A DNA stretch of 64,000 bases from Bacillota bacterium (GTDB lineage: Bacteria > Bacillota > Clostridia > DSM-8532). The translations under genes and the position numbers were made by a program. The stretch spans positions 203,158-267,157 of the forward strand of contig JAEZTB010000002.1 in NCBI GenBank assembly GCA_023443745.1, given 5' to 3'. The notes below the pieces were generated by a model that worked only from the letters and a program-made list of their open reading frames with translations, was not told the DNA's origin and made no database searches. How positions within the stretch are numbered: the first letter of the stretch is position 1; each line of letters starts with the position of its first letter. Positions 17,747-26,854 of the stretch are shown here, in pieces.

Positions 17747-18058
17747 TTATTCAGCCTGCACATCATCTTCAACACACTGAACCGGCAAGATATAAATGGA
17801 GCCGCTGCGTTTGCAGTTCTGTATAAATTCATCGTGAATCCTGCTGCAAATAGCATCAATAACCTCCTGGGTCGCAGTAATCATCACTACATCCTCTTCC
17901 GGTTCAACTTTAAAGCTAAACAAGCCTTCTTTGGCAGATTGACCCAACCCCCGAGCACGGAAAATAGTGGCTCCGGTGGCTCCAGCTTCATGTGCCGACT
18001 CAATCACCTTTTCAGCATATCCCAGCGGTACAATTGCTATCATCATAAAATTATCCAT
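17747..18058 (-). CDS. PII-family signalling protein, single domain
   Basis: 103 residues with the PII ferredoxin-like fold: a first strand MMIAIVPLGYAEKVIESAHEAG, GATIFRARG, and VEPEEDVVMITATQEV. The T-loop is shortened and lacks the Tyr uridylylated in enteric GlnB/GlnK, so regulation is probably by nucleotide binding only. AGGAGG precedes the ATG. It is the last gene of the DUF1538 operon, 11 nt after a double-PII gene. PII proteins normally gate transporters, so the DUF1538 membrane protein is the likely target; that is inferred from context. Confidence 0.87.
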   Translation of the reverse strand: MDNFMMIAIVPLGYAEKVIESAHEAGATGATIFRARGLGQSAKEGLFSFKVEPEEDVVMITATQEVIDAICSRIHDEFIQNCKRSGSIYILPVQCVEDDVQAE

Positions 18059-18069
18059 ATAACAACCTC

Positions 18070-18762
18070 CTACCTGTTGCCGGCATCCCGGAACAAACCA
18101 ACGGTTTTGCCAACACCAATCTTGATCAAAAGCCCTTTATTCGCCTGGTTGAGTTGTAGCTGCTTGTTTAGGAGGACAGCCAACTGATTTGCACGATTAC
18201 TTTCCATTAACATTAACACTGCTTCCTTCTCCGGTTCCACGATCATATCCAATACAATATTGAGCTTGCTTGCAGATCCACGGGCTTTTATGATGGTGCC
18301 CCCATAGTAGCCTGCATCCTGGCTGATTTGAATTACTCTCTCTGCCTTGCCTTTGTCTACAATAAGGAATAAAACGGTATACTCACTTTCATTATTTTTA
18401 GGTAAATGACTGTTGCTCCATTTTATTGCATTGTCCCTTTTCATTTTTAGCACACCGGCAAGGGGCATGGTAAAAGCTATTCCATGATGGGGCCGGTCAA
18501 AATGAAATTTTATGTTTAGCTGGTCCAGAATTTCGGCTTCCCTGGCAGAAGGCACAACAATCAAAAGAATCTCTTTAGCGACTTCGTTCATTTCAATGAG
18601 CTGCAGCAAATTGCTCTTCATCGTACCTTTTCCCAAAAAACAACTTACATCTCTTGCGCCCTTTTCTCGTGCGAATTCCAGTATCTTGCTTGCTTTTCCG
18701 CGGTTTACAATAATGGTCAACAGACTATAGGATATATCATTCAACTGTCCATGATTCAACAT
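18070..18762 (-). CDS. Tandem PII-like protein (two PII domains in one chain)
   Basis: 230 residues holding two PII-like halves: residues about 10-115 (LLTIIVNRGKASKILEFARE, REKGARDVSCFLGKG) and about 128-225 (YTVLFLIVDKGKAERVIQIS, YYGGTIIKARG, IVEPEKEAVLML). PII proteins act as trimers, so a two-domain chain would have to assemble differently. GGAGG lies 9 nt before the ATG, and the start overlaps the end of the DUF1538 gene by 26 nt, so the two are translationally coupled. Neither half keeps a canonical T-loop Tyr. Confidence 0.85.
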   Translation of the reverse strand: MLNHGQLNDISYSLLTIIVNRGKASKILEFAREKGARDVSCFLGKGTMKSNLLQLIEMNEVAKEILLIVVPSAREAEILDQLNIKFHFDRPHHGIAFTMPLAGVLKMKRDNAIKWSNSHLPKNNESEYTVLFLIVDKGKAERVIQISQDAGYYGGTIIKARGSASKLNIVLDMIVEPEKEAVLMLMESNRANQLAVLLNKQLQLNQANKGLLIKIGVGKTVGLFRDAGNR

Positions 18763-20272
18763 TTAAAATTTCCTCCACCTCATCGTCCATGGTTTCTGCC
18801 ATCAGCGGACGCGACTTCATTTTATAAATCAATCCCAATAATTGCAGAGCGATCAACGGTGTCATAGCGACTAATGCAATAACACCAAACCCATCCTGTA
18901 CAACATTTGCACCGGGAATATACTCTGCGGCCCCCATTGCAAAAGGCAGTATAAAAGCCGATGTCATGGTTCCTGCCGCAACACCTCCGGAATCATAGGC
19001 AATTCCGACAAAAATATCAGGGACAATGAAAGACAACATAATTGCGATAACCATACCTGGAAGCAAGATATGCCACAGTTGAAGCTCTGGTATCACTATC
19101 CGAAGCATGGAGAAGCCCACTGCCGCTCCAACACCTAAACAAAGTGTTAGCATGACTGTAAGGGCTTTGATGGATCCAACCGTTTCATCTTCAATCTGAC
19201 GTGTAAGGACATGCACGGACGGTTCTGCGGGAATAGTAATTATTCCAAACACCATGCCAACAACCACCAACAGCCAGGGCTGCTCAAAAGCTGCCAACTG
19301 ATAGCCCACCTGACGGCTTGCTTCAATGAATCCGGTATTGATACCGGTTAGAAACAGGATTAAACCCACATATGTGTATATGCAGCCAATAAAAATCCTT
19401 TTCAGCTTGTTAAACGGTTGTCTTATCCATATTAATTCGATGATGATATAGATAATTAGAATAGGCAATATGGCTAAAAGTGTCTCTAGCGCATACTGGG
19501 GAATACTCGTAAAAACATCAATCATCACGCTTTTGTCAACTATTTCCGACACCGGCAATTTTCCGGCCAAGGGACCTGATCCGGTAAGAATCCCCTGAAT
19601 CATAACAGCAATAATAGCACCGGTTGATGCAATACCCAGCATACCAAACCCATCGTTCTCTTCTTTTTCTTGACTGCGTGTCATTCCAGATATACCCACT
19701 GCAAGAGCAAGTATAAACGGTACGGAAACAGAACCGGTGGTATTTCCGGAAGCATCAAAGGCAATGGCAAGGAAATCAGGCTGTGTGAAAATGCCAAGTC
19801 CTAGAATGATCATATAAACAACCATCATAAAGCGATTCAATCGAAGATTCTTTAATATTCTGTATGTTCCAAATGAGACCATAACTCCAACTCCAAGAGA
19901 AACTAGCAAAACCATAAGATCTGATTGGAACCGACCACTTGTCACCGCTGTTACCTGACCCGCTAAAATATGCAAATCGGGTTCGGCCACAGTCACAATG
20001 AAACCAAAAAAAACACCACCCAGCAAAATAAGCCAGAGCTTATTCGATTTTACGAGTACTCCACTAATTTGTTCACCTATCGGAGTTATTGAGATATCAA
20101 TTCCTAATAGAAAGAGTGGCATGCCTATAACCATCAAGAGCGTGCCTACAATAAATTTAAGAATAATAGGTGTCTCCAGAGGGGTTAGCGTAAAAGATAA
20201 AATGATGGTAATTACAAAAATTGGAATGATTGAAAATATGACTTCTTTTATCTTTTCCAGTATTGATACCAA
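18737..20272 (-). CDS. DUF1538 membrane protein associated with PII proteins
   Basis: 511 residues, very hydrophobic, about 12 or more membrane segments, built as two related halves: GEQISGVLVKSNKLWLILLGG / AEPDLHILAGQV in the first and GYQLAAFEQPWLLVVVGM / AEPSVHVLTRQI in the second, each also with a DFLAIAFDASGNTTG or DIFVGIAYDSGGVAAG motif. This inverted or tandem duplication with acidic, glycine-rich repeat motifs looks like a transporter. It starts at a TTG 7 nt after AAGGAG and heads an operon with two PII-type genes. The transported substrate is unknown. Confidence 0.85.
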   Translation of the reverse strand: MVSILEKIKEVIFSIIPIFVITIILSFTLTPLETPIILKFIVGTLLMVIGMPLFLLGIDISITPIGEQISGVLVKSNKLWLILLGGVFFGFIVTVAEPDLHILAGQVTAVTSGRFQSDLMVLLVSLGVGVMVSFGTYRILKNLRLNRFMMVVYMIILGLGIFTQPDFLAIAFDASGNTTGSVSVPFILALAVGISGMTRSQEKEENDGFGMLGIASTGAIIAVMIQGILTGSGPLAGKLPVSEIVDKSVMIDVFTSIPQYALETLLAILPILIIYIIIELIWIRQPFNKLKRIFIGCIYTYVGLILFLTGINTGFIEASRQVGYQLAAFEQPWLLVVVGMVFGIITIPAEPSVHVLTRQIEDETVGSIKALTVMLTLCLGVGAAVGFSMLRIVIPELQLWHILLPGMVIAIMLSFIVPDIFVGIAYDSGGVAAGTMTSAFILPFAMGAAEYIPGANVVQDGFGVIALVAMTPLIALQLLGLIYKMKSRPLMAETMDDEVEEILNVESWTVE

Positions 20273-20288
20273 TTCGTTACTCCTTCAC

Positions 20289-20903
20289 TTACTTACTTTT
20301 TTCAGGTGAGAAACTTTTGAGTGCTAAGGAATGGACCGCCGCAGGAATAATAATTTTTGCCACAAAATGAGCCATTTCTTCCGGTGGCTGCTTTCGACCG
20401 GTTTTTAGCCATGTTTCAAGTAAGCCAATATAACCGTTGATAATAAATGAATTGAATAACTCGTATTCGGCTGATCCCATGAGCGAGCCGGCTTCTTTCC
20501 ATGCGTCTGAGCATTTCTCCTCGACAAGCTTTTTCAAGCGCTGAATAAAGGCCATATCACCATTATGTCCAAGCATAATTTCGCATATTACGGCATTTTC
20601 GTTGAAAAAGGAGAATACATTTGTGAGAATATTAGAAGCTTCTTCATCTGGTAGAACAGAGACTTTCATATCATTGATGATGTAATTGAATTCAGTAAAA
20701 AAGTTTTCTTCAAGCTTTTTTATCATATCAAAAATATCAGCGTAATGATAATAAAAAGTACCCCGATTAATATCCACAAGACTGCACAACTCTTGTACAG
20801 TAATTTCAGATGCAGGTTTTTCTCGAAGTAAAGTGATAAGACCTTCTCTTAACCTCTTCTTTGTATTTTTTACACTCCGGTTCTCGCACCCTTTTGATTT
20901 CAT
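20289..20903 (-). CDS. TetR family regulator
   Basis: 204 residues. The HTH reads ITVQELCSLVDINRGTFYYHYADIFDMI at about residues 34-61 and the remainder is helical. The ATG follows AGGTG at 7 nt. It lies only 16 nt upstream of the DUF1538 gene on the same strand and is divergent from an ABC exporter, so it could regulate either side. This kind of TetR protein is common next to MacB-like exporters of Clostridia. Confidence 0.87.
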   Translation of the reverse strand: MKSKGCENRSVKNTKKRLREGLITLLREKPASEITVQELCSLVDINRGTFYYHYADIFDMIKKLEENFFTEFNYIINDMKVSVLPDEEASNILTNVFSFFNENAVICEIMLGHNGDMAFIQRLKKLVEEKCSDAWKEAGSLMGSAEYELFNSFIINGYIGLLETWLKTGRKQPPEEMAHFVAKIIIPAAVHSLALKSFSPEKSK

Positions 20904-21051
20904 TAAAAATCACCTATTCGTTTAGACAAACAGCTTTTGTTCTGTTGAAATTCATTCATTTCGAAAAAAAGCTGTATATTTGATATTGATTATATTTATG
21001 CTAAACTTAATTCTAGTGCAAATTTCAACACTTGTCAAATATGGAGGCAGC
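20904..21051. promoter_or_regulatory. Divergent control region of TetR and ABC exporter
   Basis: Contains a short dyad GTTT-AGAC-AAAC (20920-20931) and a nearby AACAG/CTGTT pair, both plausible TetR half-sites, just upstream of the TetR start. The rest is A+T-rich. A -35-like TTGATA occurs in the plus direction but the -10 is weak, so no exact start is proposed. Confidence 0.4.
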
Positions 21052-21756
21052 ATGAGTACATTTGTTAACTTTGAAAATGTAGATAAAGTATATCGTTCCG
21101 GGGACGTTAAGATTACAGCTTTGCATAGCGCATCTTTTGAAATAGAAGAAGGAGAAATATGTGTCATTGTCGGACAATCTGGAGCCGGAAAAACAACACT
21201 GTTGAATATCCTGGGAGGCATGGATACTCCGACCTCCGGTGAAATACGGATAGGCGATAAGGAGATTTCCACCCATAATAAGCATCAATTGACGGCGTTT
21301 CGTCGTGAGGATATTGGCTTCGTGTTTCAATTTTATAATCTTATGCCCAATCTTACAGCACTTGAGAATGTGGAAATCGTTACTCAGATGATAAAAGATC
21401 CCTCACCTGCGGATCAGGTGCTTCAAGATGTCGGTCTGGGTGATCGGCTTGATAATTTTCCTGCACAGCTTTCAGGCGGTGAACAGCAGCGTGTAGCCAT
21501 TGCGAGGGCTTTAGCAAAAAATCCGAAATTACTGCTTTGTGATGAACCAACCGGAGCTTTGGACTACCAGACCGGCAGGCAAATATTGCAGCTGCTGCAG
21601 GATCAAAGCCGCAGGAATGGCATGACTGTTGTCATAGTCACACATAATTCCGCACTTACAGAGATGGCTGACAGAATCATCCGAATGAAAAGCGGAACCA
21701 TCGTTTCAGTTGAAAAGAATGAAAAAGTCACACCTATTGAGGAGATTGAATGGTAA
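21052..21756 (+). CDS. ABC transporter ATPase, MacB/LolD-like
   Basis: About 234 residues from ATG 21052 (MSTFVNFENVDKVYRSG), 4 nt after GGAGG; an in-frame upstream ATG lacks a site. It has the Walker A GQSGAGKTT, Q-loop FVFQFYNLMPNL, signature LSGGEQQRVAIARALA, Walker B LLLCDEPTGALD and the switch His in VTHNS. The DEPTGALD box marks the MacB/LolCDE class of exporters, which move lipids, peptides or antibiotics rather than import sugars. It overlaps the giant permease gene by 7 nt. Confidence 0.93.
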   Translation: MSTFVNFENVDKVYRSGDVKITALHSASFEIEEGEICVIVGQSGAGKTTLLNILGGMDTPTSGEIRIGDKEISTHNKHQLTAFRREDIGFVFQFYNLMPNLTALENVEIVTQMIKDPSPADQVLQDVGLGDRLDNFPAQLSGGEQQRVAIARALAKNPKLLLCDEPTGALDYQTGRQILQLLQDQSRRNGMTVVIVTHNSALTEMADRIIRMKSGTIVSVEKNEKVTPIEEIEW

Positions 21757-24700
21757 TGAAGCACAGCTCAGCGTGGCATAAAAACAACAGTCGTGAAATC
21801 AAACTTACATTGGAAAGATACATTGCCATTCTTGTTATTATCGCACTTGGCACAGGCTTCTTCTCTGGCTTAAGGATTACAAAAAGCGCTATGGTAGAAA
21901 CCTTTAACAACTATGTTGCAAAATATCAAATGTATGACTACCGCTTGATTTCCACCTTGGGATTGACAAAGGAAGATGTCGAATACTTTTCAAGTCAGGA
22001 CGGCACCGTAGCAAAAGGTGCCGTATCGGTGGATTTCATTGCTGATCATGGTTCGAAAAAAGAGATTGTTTTAAGAGCTCATTCCATAACGGATTCCGTA
22101 AATAAGCTCAATATTGTCTCAGGCAGAATGGCTGAGGCAAATAGTGAGTGCATAGTAGATTCCCGGTACTTTTCGAAAGATGATATCGGATCTACGATTC
22201 GTGTATCGTCGTCCAATGACGAGGATACGATCGGCAATCTTGCATATGAGGAATATAACATTGTTGGCCTTGCTGATTCCGTCAATTATATCAGTCATGA
22301 GCGCGGAATCACTAAGATAGCCGGCGGCTCCATCAAAGCGTTTGTCTATATACCTGAAGATGGATTCTCAATGGATTTCTACACTGAAATCTTTATAAAG
22401 CTTGCCGATAACAGTGAAGTCTACAGCGATGAATACAAAGCCTTGATTTCTTCCAAAGAATCTTTTTTTGAAGAAGAATTGGCCAAAAGAGCTGATCTGC
22501 GCTATCAGAATATTTCATCGGAAGCCGATGAAAAGATCGCAGAAGCACAAAAGGATTATGATGAAGGTTATGAAAAATACCTGCTTGAAAAGGCCGATGC
22601 CATGGCAGAACTGGAAGATGCGAGGAAAAAGCTTGAGGATGCCAGAATTGAAGTCCAAGAAAATGAAGTAAAGCTTCGTGATGGTGAAAAGAAACTTGCT
22701 TCTGCTGAAAAGGAATATAACGATTCACTTTCAGAATACAAAAAATCTTTTTCTGAATATGAAACAAAGAAAGCAAGCACACTTGCAACCTTGGAGCTAC
22801 AGAAAAGTGAGGTCGACAGCAACCTTAAATCAGTTACCTCCGCCATGAAACAGATTGAGAGCAGCGGGGTATTGGAGCAGTATCATGAACTTACTGAAAC
22901 GATCCGTTCTCTGGAAAATTTGCTATCCCAGATCGGCAATCCGGAAAGTCCGGAGTATATTACAACTCGTGCTCAATTGGAACAGGCAAAGACCGCTCTG
23001 GCTAAGATAGAAGCTACCGGTGTCATTGAACAATATGCTGCACTGGAAAGCAATCTCATACAGCTGGATGCCGCACAAAAGGAACTGGTGAAAGCAAAGA
23101 AAGAGGCTGAGCAACAATTCAGCAGTTCAGAATCAGAGTTGATTGCTGCTGGAGCACAATTGGATTCCGCTAAAAAGCAAATCGATACGAAGAAAAAGGA
23201 AATCCGTGATGGCTGGACTGCTTTAGAAGAGGGAAAAGCCGAGTATGAAAAAGGCCTCAAGGATTACGAAGATGGTAAAAAAGAGGCTGATGAGTCATTT
23301 GCATCAGCAGAAGAGGAACTGGCAAAGGGCAAGAAGGAAATTGATGATGCCAAAGAGGAAATCAAAGACATCTCTGAACCAAATGTCTTTGTAATGGATC
23401 GAAGCTACAATTCTGGATATGCCAGCTTTGATAATGACTCCTCCATTGTTGATGGAATTGCAAAGGTCCTTCCTATTTTCTTCTTTTTGGTGGCAGCGTT
23501 GGTTTGTTCAACTACTATGACAAGAATGGTGGACGAGCAACGTACACAAATTGGCACGTCAAAGGCTCTTGGGTACAGTAATGGTGCAATTACCAGGAAA
23601 TATATTTTCTATTCAGGGAGTGCTTCCGTGCTTGGATGCATTTTCGGATACCTCCTGGGTACAAAGTACTTTCCAATGGCAATATGGACGGCTTACGGTA
23701 TGTTATATGGTTTTGCACCGATTGTATATGTATTTGATATGAGGCTTGCAATCATCTCTTTGATCGCTTCCTTATTGTGCTCGGCCGGTGTAACCTACCT
23801 TTCCTGTAAAAGTGAGCTGACTCAAATGCCGGCGGAGCTGATCCGCCCGAAGGCTCCAAAGTCCGGCAGGCGTGTCATTTTAGAACGCGTGCAGTTTATT
23901 TGGAACAAAATAAGTTTCTTGCATAAGGTATCAATCCGTAATATATTGCGTTATAGAAAGAGGCTTTTGATGACCGTGCTGGGCGTGGCAGGATGTGCGG
24001 CACTGGTTTTGGCCGCTCTGGGGATCAGTGACTCCATAAGCAATATTGTTGATGATCAATTTGATACCATCATGACCTACGACTATGATATTTACTTTTC
24101 AGAGGCACAAAGCAGGGACGAGATACAAAAATTTACCGAAGATTACTCGGGAGAATTATCTGAATGTGTATTCGTGTCCACCGGCACCTTTGAAATATTG
24201 AGCGGGAATAGCACAAAAAAATCCTATATCGTAGCAACCGATGATCCGGATATATCAAACATTATCGGACTCTATTCGAACGGCAAGAAGATATCCTACC
24301 CCGGGCCCGGTAAAGCAGTCATAAATGATAAGCTGGCAAAAAACAGCAACGTATCTGTTGGAGATACGATTACAATTAAAATAAGTGATACTGAAATGGT
24401 AGACCTGGAAGTCGGGGGCATTTTTGAGAACTATATGAACAACTATATATACATGACGGGTGAAACTTATAAAACTTTGTTCGGGGAAGATCCTCTCTAT
24501 AAAAGTGCTTATGCTGCAACAGAGAAAGAAGATCTCTATGCTGTTTCAGCGTTGCTGTCAAAAGGTGATAAGGTTGCTTCCGTATCTGTCCTGAACGACA
24601 TGCGGAGCACTGTAGATAATATGATGCAAAGCCTGAACTATATCATCTGGCTGGTCATTGCCTGTGCAGGGGTTCTAGCCTTTGTAGTCATGTATAACCT

Positions 24701-25034
24701 TAACAACATTAACATTACAGAGCGCACCCGTGAGATTGCAACGATCAAGGTACTTGGCTTCTATGCCAAGGAAACCCATTCCTATATTTTCAGGGAGACC
24801 CTTCTTTTGACGGCAATCGGTGCTTTATTGGGTTTAGGCCTCGGCAAATTACTTCACAAATGGATCATGAGCCAGATTATTGTAGAAGCCATGACCTTTA
24901 AGGAACAAATATTCCCGATAAGTTATATCAGCGCTGTCGTTATTACATTTATTCTTACATTTATAGTAAGCTTAATACTTAGAAGAAAAATAAATAATAT
25001 CAATATGGCTGAATCATTAAAATCAGTTGAATAA
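21750..25034 (+). CDS. Large FtsX/MacB-type permease with coiled-coil extracellular domain
   Basis: 1094 residues. An N-terminal helix (about 20-45) leads to an extracellular region with a very long charged heptad-rich coiled coil (about 245-550). Two FtsX-type membrane modules follow: about 565-690 (three helices after VVDGIAKVLPIFFFLVAAL) and a second block at the C-terminus from about 955, with a further helix near 735. The mechanotransmission layout is that of MacB-like exporters, which drive periplasmic or surface events without moving substrate through the bilayer. GAGGAG lies 5 nt before the ATG inside the ATPase gene. Coiled-coil FtsX proteins of this size occur in many Clostridia; the cargo is unknown. 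Confidence 0.88.
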   Translation: MVMKHSSAWHKNNSREIKLTLERYIAILVIIALGTGFFSGLRITKSAMVETFNNYVAKYQMYDYRLISTLGLTKEDVEYFSSQDGTVAKGAVSVDFIADHGSKKEIVLRAHSITDSVNKLNIVSGRMAEANSECIVDSRYFSKDDIGSTIRVSSSNDEDTIGNLAYEEYNIVGLADSVNYISHERGITKIAGGSIKAFVYIPEDGFSMDFYTEIFIKLADNSEVYSDEYKALISSKESFFEEELAKRADLRYQNISSEADEKIAEAQKDYDEGYEKYLLEKADAMAELEDARKKLEDARIEVQENEVKLRDGEKKLASAEKEYNDSLSEYKKSFSEYETKKASTLATLELQKSEVDSNLKSVTSAMKQIESSGVLEQYHELTETIRSLENLLSQIGNPESPEYITTRAQLEQAKTALAKIEATGVIEQYAALESNLIQLDAAQKELVKAKKEAEQQFSSSESELIAAGAQLDSAKKQIDTKKKEIRDGWTALEEGKAEYEKGLKDYEDGKKEADESFASAEEELAKGKKEIDDAKEEIKDISEPNVFVMDRSYNSGYASFDNDSSIVDGIAKVLPIFFFLVAALVCSTTMTRMVDEQRTQIGTSKALGYSNGAITRKYIFYSGSASVLGCIFGYLLGTKYFPMAIWTAYGMLYGFAPIVYVFDMRLAIISLIASLLCSAGVTYLSCKSELTQMPAELIRPKAPKSGRRVILERVQFIWNKISFLHKVSIRNILRYRKRLLMTVLGVAGCAALVLAALGISDSISNIVDDQFDTIMTYDYDIYFSEAQSRDEIQKFTEDYSGELSECVFVSTGTFEILSGNSTKKSYIVATDDPDISNIIGLYSNGKKISYPGPGKAVINDKLAKNSNVSVGDTITIKISDTEMVDLEVGGIFENYMNNYIYMTGETYKTLFGEDPLYKSAYAATEKEDLYAVSALLSKGDKVASVSVLNDMRSTVDNMMQSLNYIIWLVIACAGVLAFVVMYNLNNINITERTREIATIKVLGFYAKETHSYIFRETLLLTAIGALLGLGLGKLLHKWIMSQIIVEAMTFKEQIFPISYISAVVITFILTFIVSLILRRKINNINMAESLKSVE

Positions 25035-25041
25035 GGTAGTT

Positions 25042-25070
25042 AACGAGCTCTTTATGGGGCTCGTTTTTTG
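25042..25070 (+). terminator. Rho-independent terminator after the ABC exporter
   Basis: The arms AACGAGC (25042-25048) and GCTCGTT (25059-25065) are followed by TTTTG on the plus strand, 8 nt after the permease stop codon. The minus-strand operon ends just beyond it at 25077. Confidence 0.85.
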
Positions 25071-25076
25071 TTAATA

Positions 25077-26285
25077 TTATTTCATTCTAAAGCCGATTAA
25101 GGCTATATCATCTCTTTGCTCTTCATCACCCATAAAGTCCTTCAATGCGGTTTTAAAAGTTTGTGCTTGTACCTGCATTGGCTCATTGGAATTCCTCTGA
25201 ATCAGTTCAGCAAATCTATGTATTCCAAAGCCATATATATCCTCTACACCATTTTGATCCAGAAATCCGTCCGTAGTCATGTAAAATGCTGTTTTTTCAT
25301 TCCAGGTTATTTCATGATCCTTATACACATAGTCAATATTAGACTTTCTGTAGCCCACACTTTGTCTGTCTCCTCTTATTTCTTTCACTATGCCGTCATT
25401 GGCTATAAAAAGAGAGAGTTTTGCTCCCGAATAAATAAGCTTTTTATTTTCAGGAAAAATCATGCATATGCCTATATCCAATCCATTATGCAATTTTTTG
25501 GAGCTATCATACGCATTCATTGTACTTTTTACTTTCCGATTTAATTCACTGATTACGCTTGCCGGACTTTGACAGTTTCCTTCCTCTACAATTCTTTGCA
25601 GAACGGCATTTACAGTCATAGTCATCAAAGCTCCGGACACCCCATGCCCTGTGCAGTCAATAACAGCTAAAATCAATCCGTCCTTCATTTTCCTGAACCA
25701 ATAAAAGTCCCCGCCTACAATGTCTTTTTGCTCATAGAATACAAAAAATTCAGAAAGGCATCTTGACATGACAGCATCATCCGGCAGCAGCGAGTGTTGA
25801 ATCATTTTTGCATATGTCATACTTTCCAAGATACTGTCATTTTTTTCTTTTAAAATCATTTCAACACTTTTTCGTTCTTCTATTTCATTTTTTAAGCTAT
25901 TTTCTCTATCCGAAAGCATATCCGCCATCTTATTGAAGGCTTCAGAGAATTCACCCATATAGTCTACCCGCTGGGCATAATCCCCTTTTGCAATTTGCTG
26001 CGCCTGCCAGGTAAGATGAAGCAATCTTGAATGAAGCTCCTTTAGACTGGAAGCCAGGAAGTTAGTCTTTTTAGGGCGCTCTATGCTTAGATTCCCTTGA
26101 GCAAGAGGAACGGCATATTCATTAAGCTCCTTAATATCTTCTGTCAATATATTGGCTAAAGCAATCAAATCATTTAATTCATCGTTCTCGGTGCTTTTAT
26201 TTGAAATCGGGTAAAACTTCCCCTTGGTTAACAAATAGAGGCATTCCAGTACTTCGGCAATTGTATTCAATTCTTTTTCATTCAT
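25077..26285 (-). CDS. SpoIIE-type PP2C phosphatase, SiaA-like
   Basis: 402 residues. A HAMP-like helical segment (about 85-150, NKMADMLSDRENSLKNEIEERK) precedes a PP2C/SpoIIE domain with GGDFYWFRK, DCTGHGVSGALM, FYMTTDGFLDQ and RDDIALIGF. Metal-binding aspartates are in place. Unlike Pseudomonas SiaA it has no membrane segment or extracellular sensor, so the signal must come from inside the cell. In the Sia system the phosphatase removes phosphate from SiaC and the SiaB kinase adds it. It is the last gene of this operon. Confidence 0.85.
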   Translation of the reverse strand: MNEKELNTIAEVLECLYLLTKGKFYPISNKSTENDELNDLIALANILTEDIKELNEYAVPLAQGNLSIERPKKTNFLASSLKELHSRLLHLTWQAQQIAKGDYAQRVDYMGEFSEAFNKMADMLSDRENSLKNEIEERKSVEMILKEKNDSILESMTYAKMIQHSLLPDDAVMSRCLSEFFVFYEQKDIVGGDFYWFRKMKDGLILAVIDCTGHGVSGALMTMTVNAVLQRIVEEGNCQSPASVISELNRKVKSTMNAYDSSKKLHNGLDIGICMIFPENKKLIYSGAKLSLFIANDGIVKEIRGDRQSVGYRKSNIDYVYKDHEITWNEKTAFYMTTDGFLDQNGVEDIYGFGIHRFAELIQRNSNEPMQVQAQTFKTALKDFMGDEEQRDDIALIGFRMK

Positions 26286-26304
26286 GTGTTATAAACTCCC
26301 GGCT

Positions 26305-26838
26305 TTAATTCTTCAAATTTACCTGGAATCTACACACCCGATCTCCTGTAGCCCAGCAATCAATTTCTTTTGCAATAAACTCTTTTCCTGTATATTCTTT
26401 CATAATGCCTGCGATAAACCCCTCATCATAATCACATACAGATTCTTCCGTTATGGGCAAACCGGAACAATCCAAATCCTCTGCAACAGTCAGTGTGAAT
26501 TCAAGCTTTTCTACATCTGCTCTCTCCACCACTAATATGCCGATCCCCAGCGCCTGAAGCTTCTTTTGAAGCTGTGCAATAAACCCGTCAAAATCCAAAC
26601 CTTTATCCAGAACATTTTTACAGAACTCTCTACCGGCAAGGAGTCCACATTCCCTGAAAATTTCAGCAGAAACCTCTGTGCCATATTTTGAATTGAGAAT
26701 ATCCCTCATTGCAAACTGAAAAAGTCTATAAACAGAAACAGGCATGGTATCTCCCAGATTAGGACGGCCAGTCTCAATATCACCAATTGCTTCCCAGGTA
26801 AACTCTGAATTCTCCAACTTGCTCTTAAATTTAAACAT
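26305..26838 (-). CDS. V4R-domain putative sensor protein
   Basis: About 177 residues from ATG 26838 (MFKFKSKLEN), 5 nt after GGAGGG; the longer frame reads back through the cyclase gene. The C-terminal V4R (4-vinyl reductase) signature is CDYDEGFIAGIMKEYTG followed by CWATGDRVCRFQV. V4R domains bind small molecules or fold around Zn/Cys sites in sensors. An EIFRECGLLAGREFCKNVL helix lies upstream. It sits between the cyclase and the phosphatase genes and is the likely input module for the soluble phosphatase or cyclase; the ligand is unknown. Confidence 0.8.
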   Translation of the reverse strand: MFKFKSKLENSEFTWEAIGDIETGRPNLGDTMPVSVYRLFQFAMRDILNSKYGTEVSAEIFRECGLLAGREFCKNVLDKGLDFDGFIAQLQKKLQALGIGILVVERADVEKLEFTLTVAEDLDCSGLPITEESVCDYDEGFIAGIMKEYTGKEFIAKEIDCWATGDRVCRFQVNLKN

Positions 26839-26854
26839 GCTTCCCTCCGATGAA

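Noticed and set aside
22393..23260. Open frames antisense to the coiled-coil part of the permease.
   Set aside because: They mirror the repetitive Glu/Lys coding of the permease and have no ribosome-binding sites or recognisable domains.
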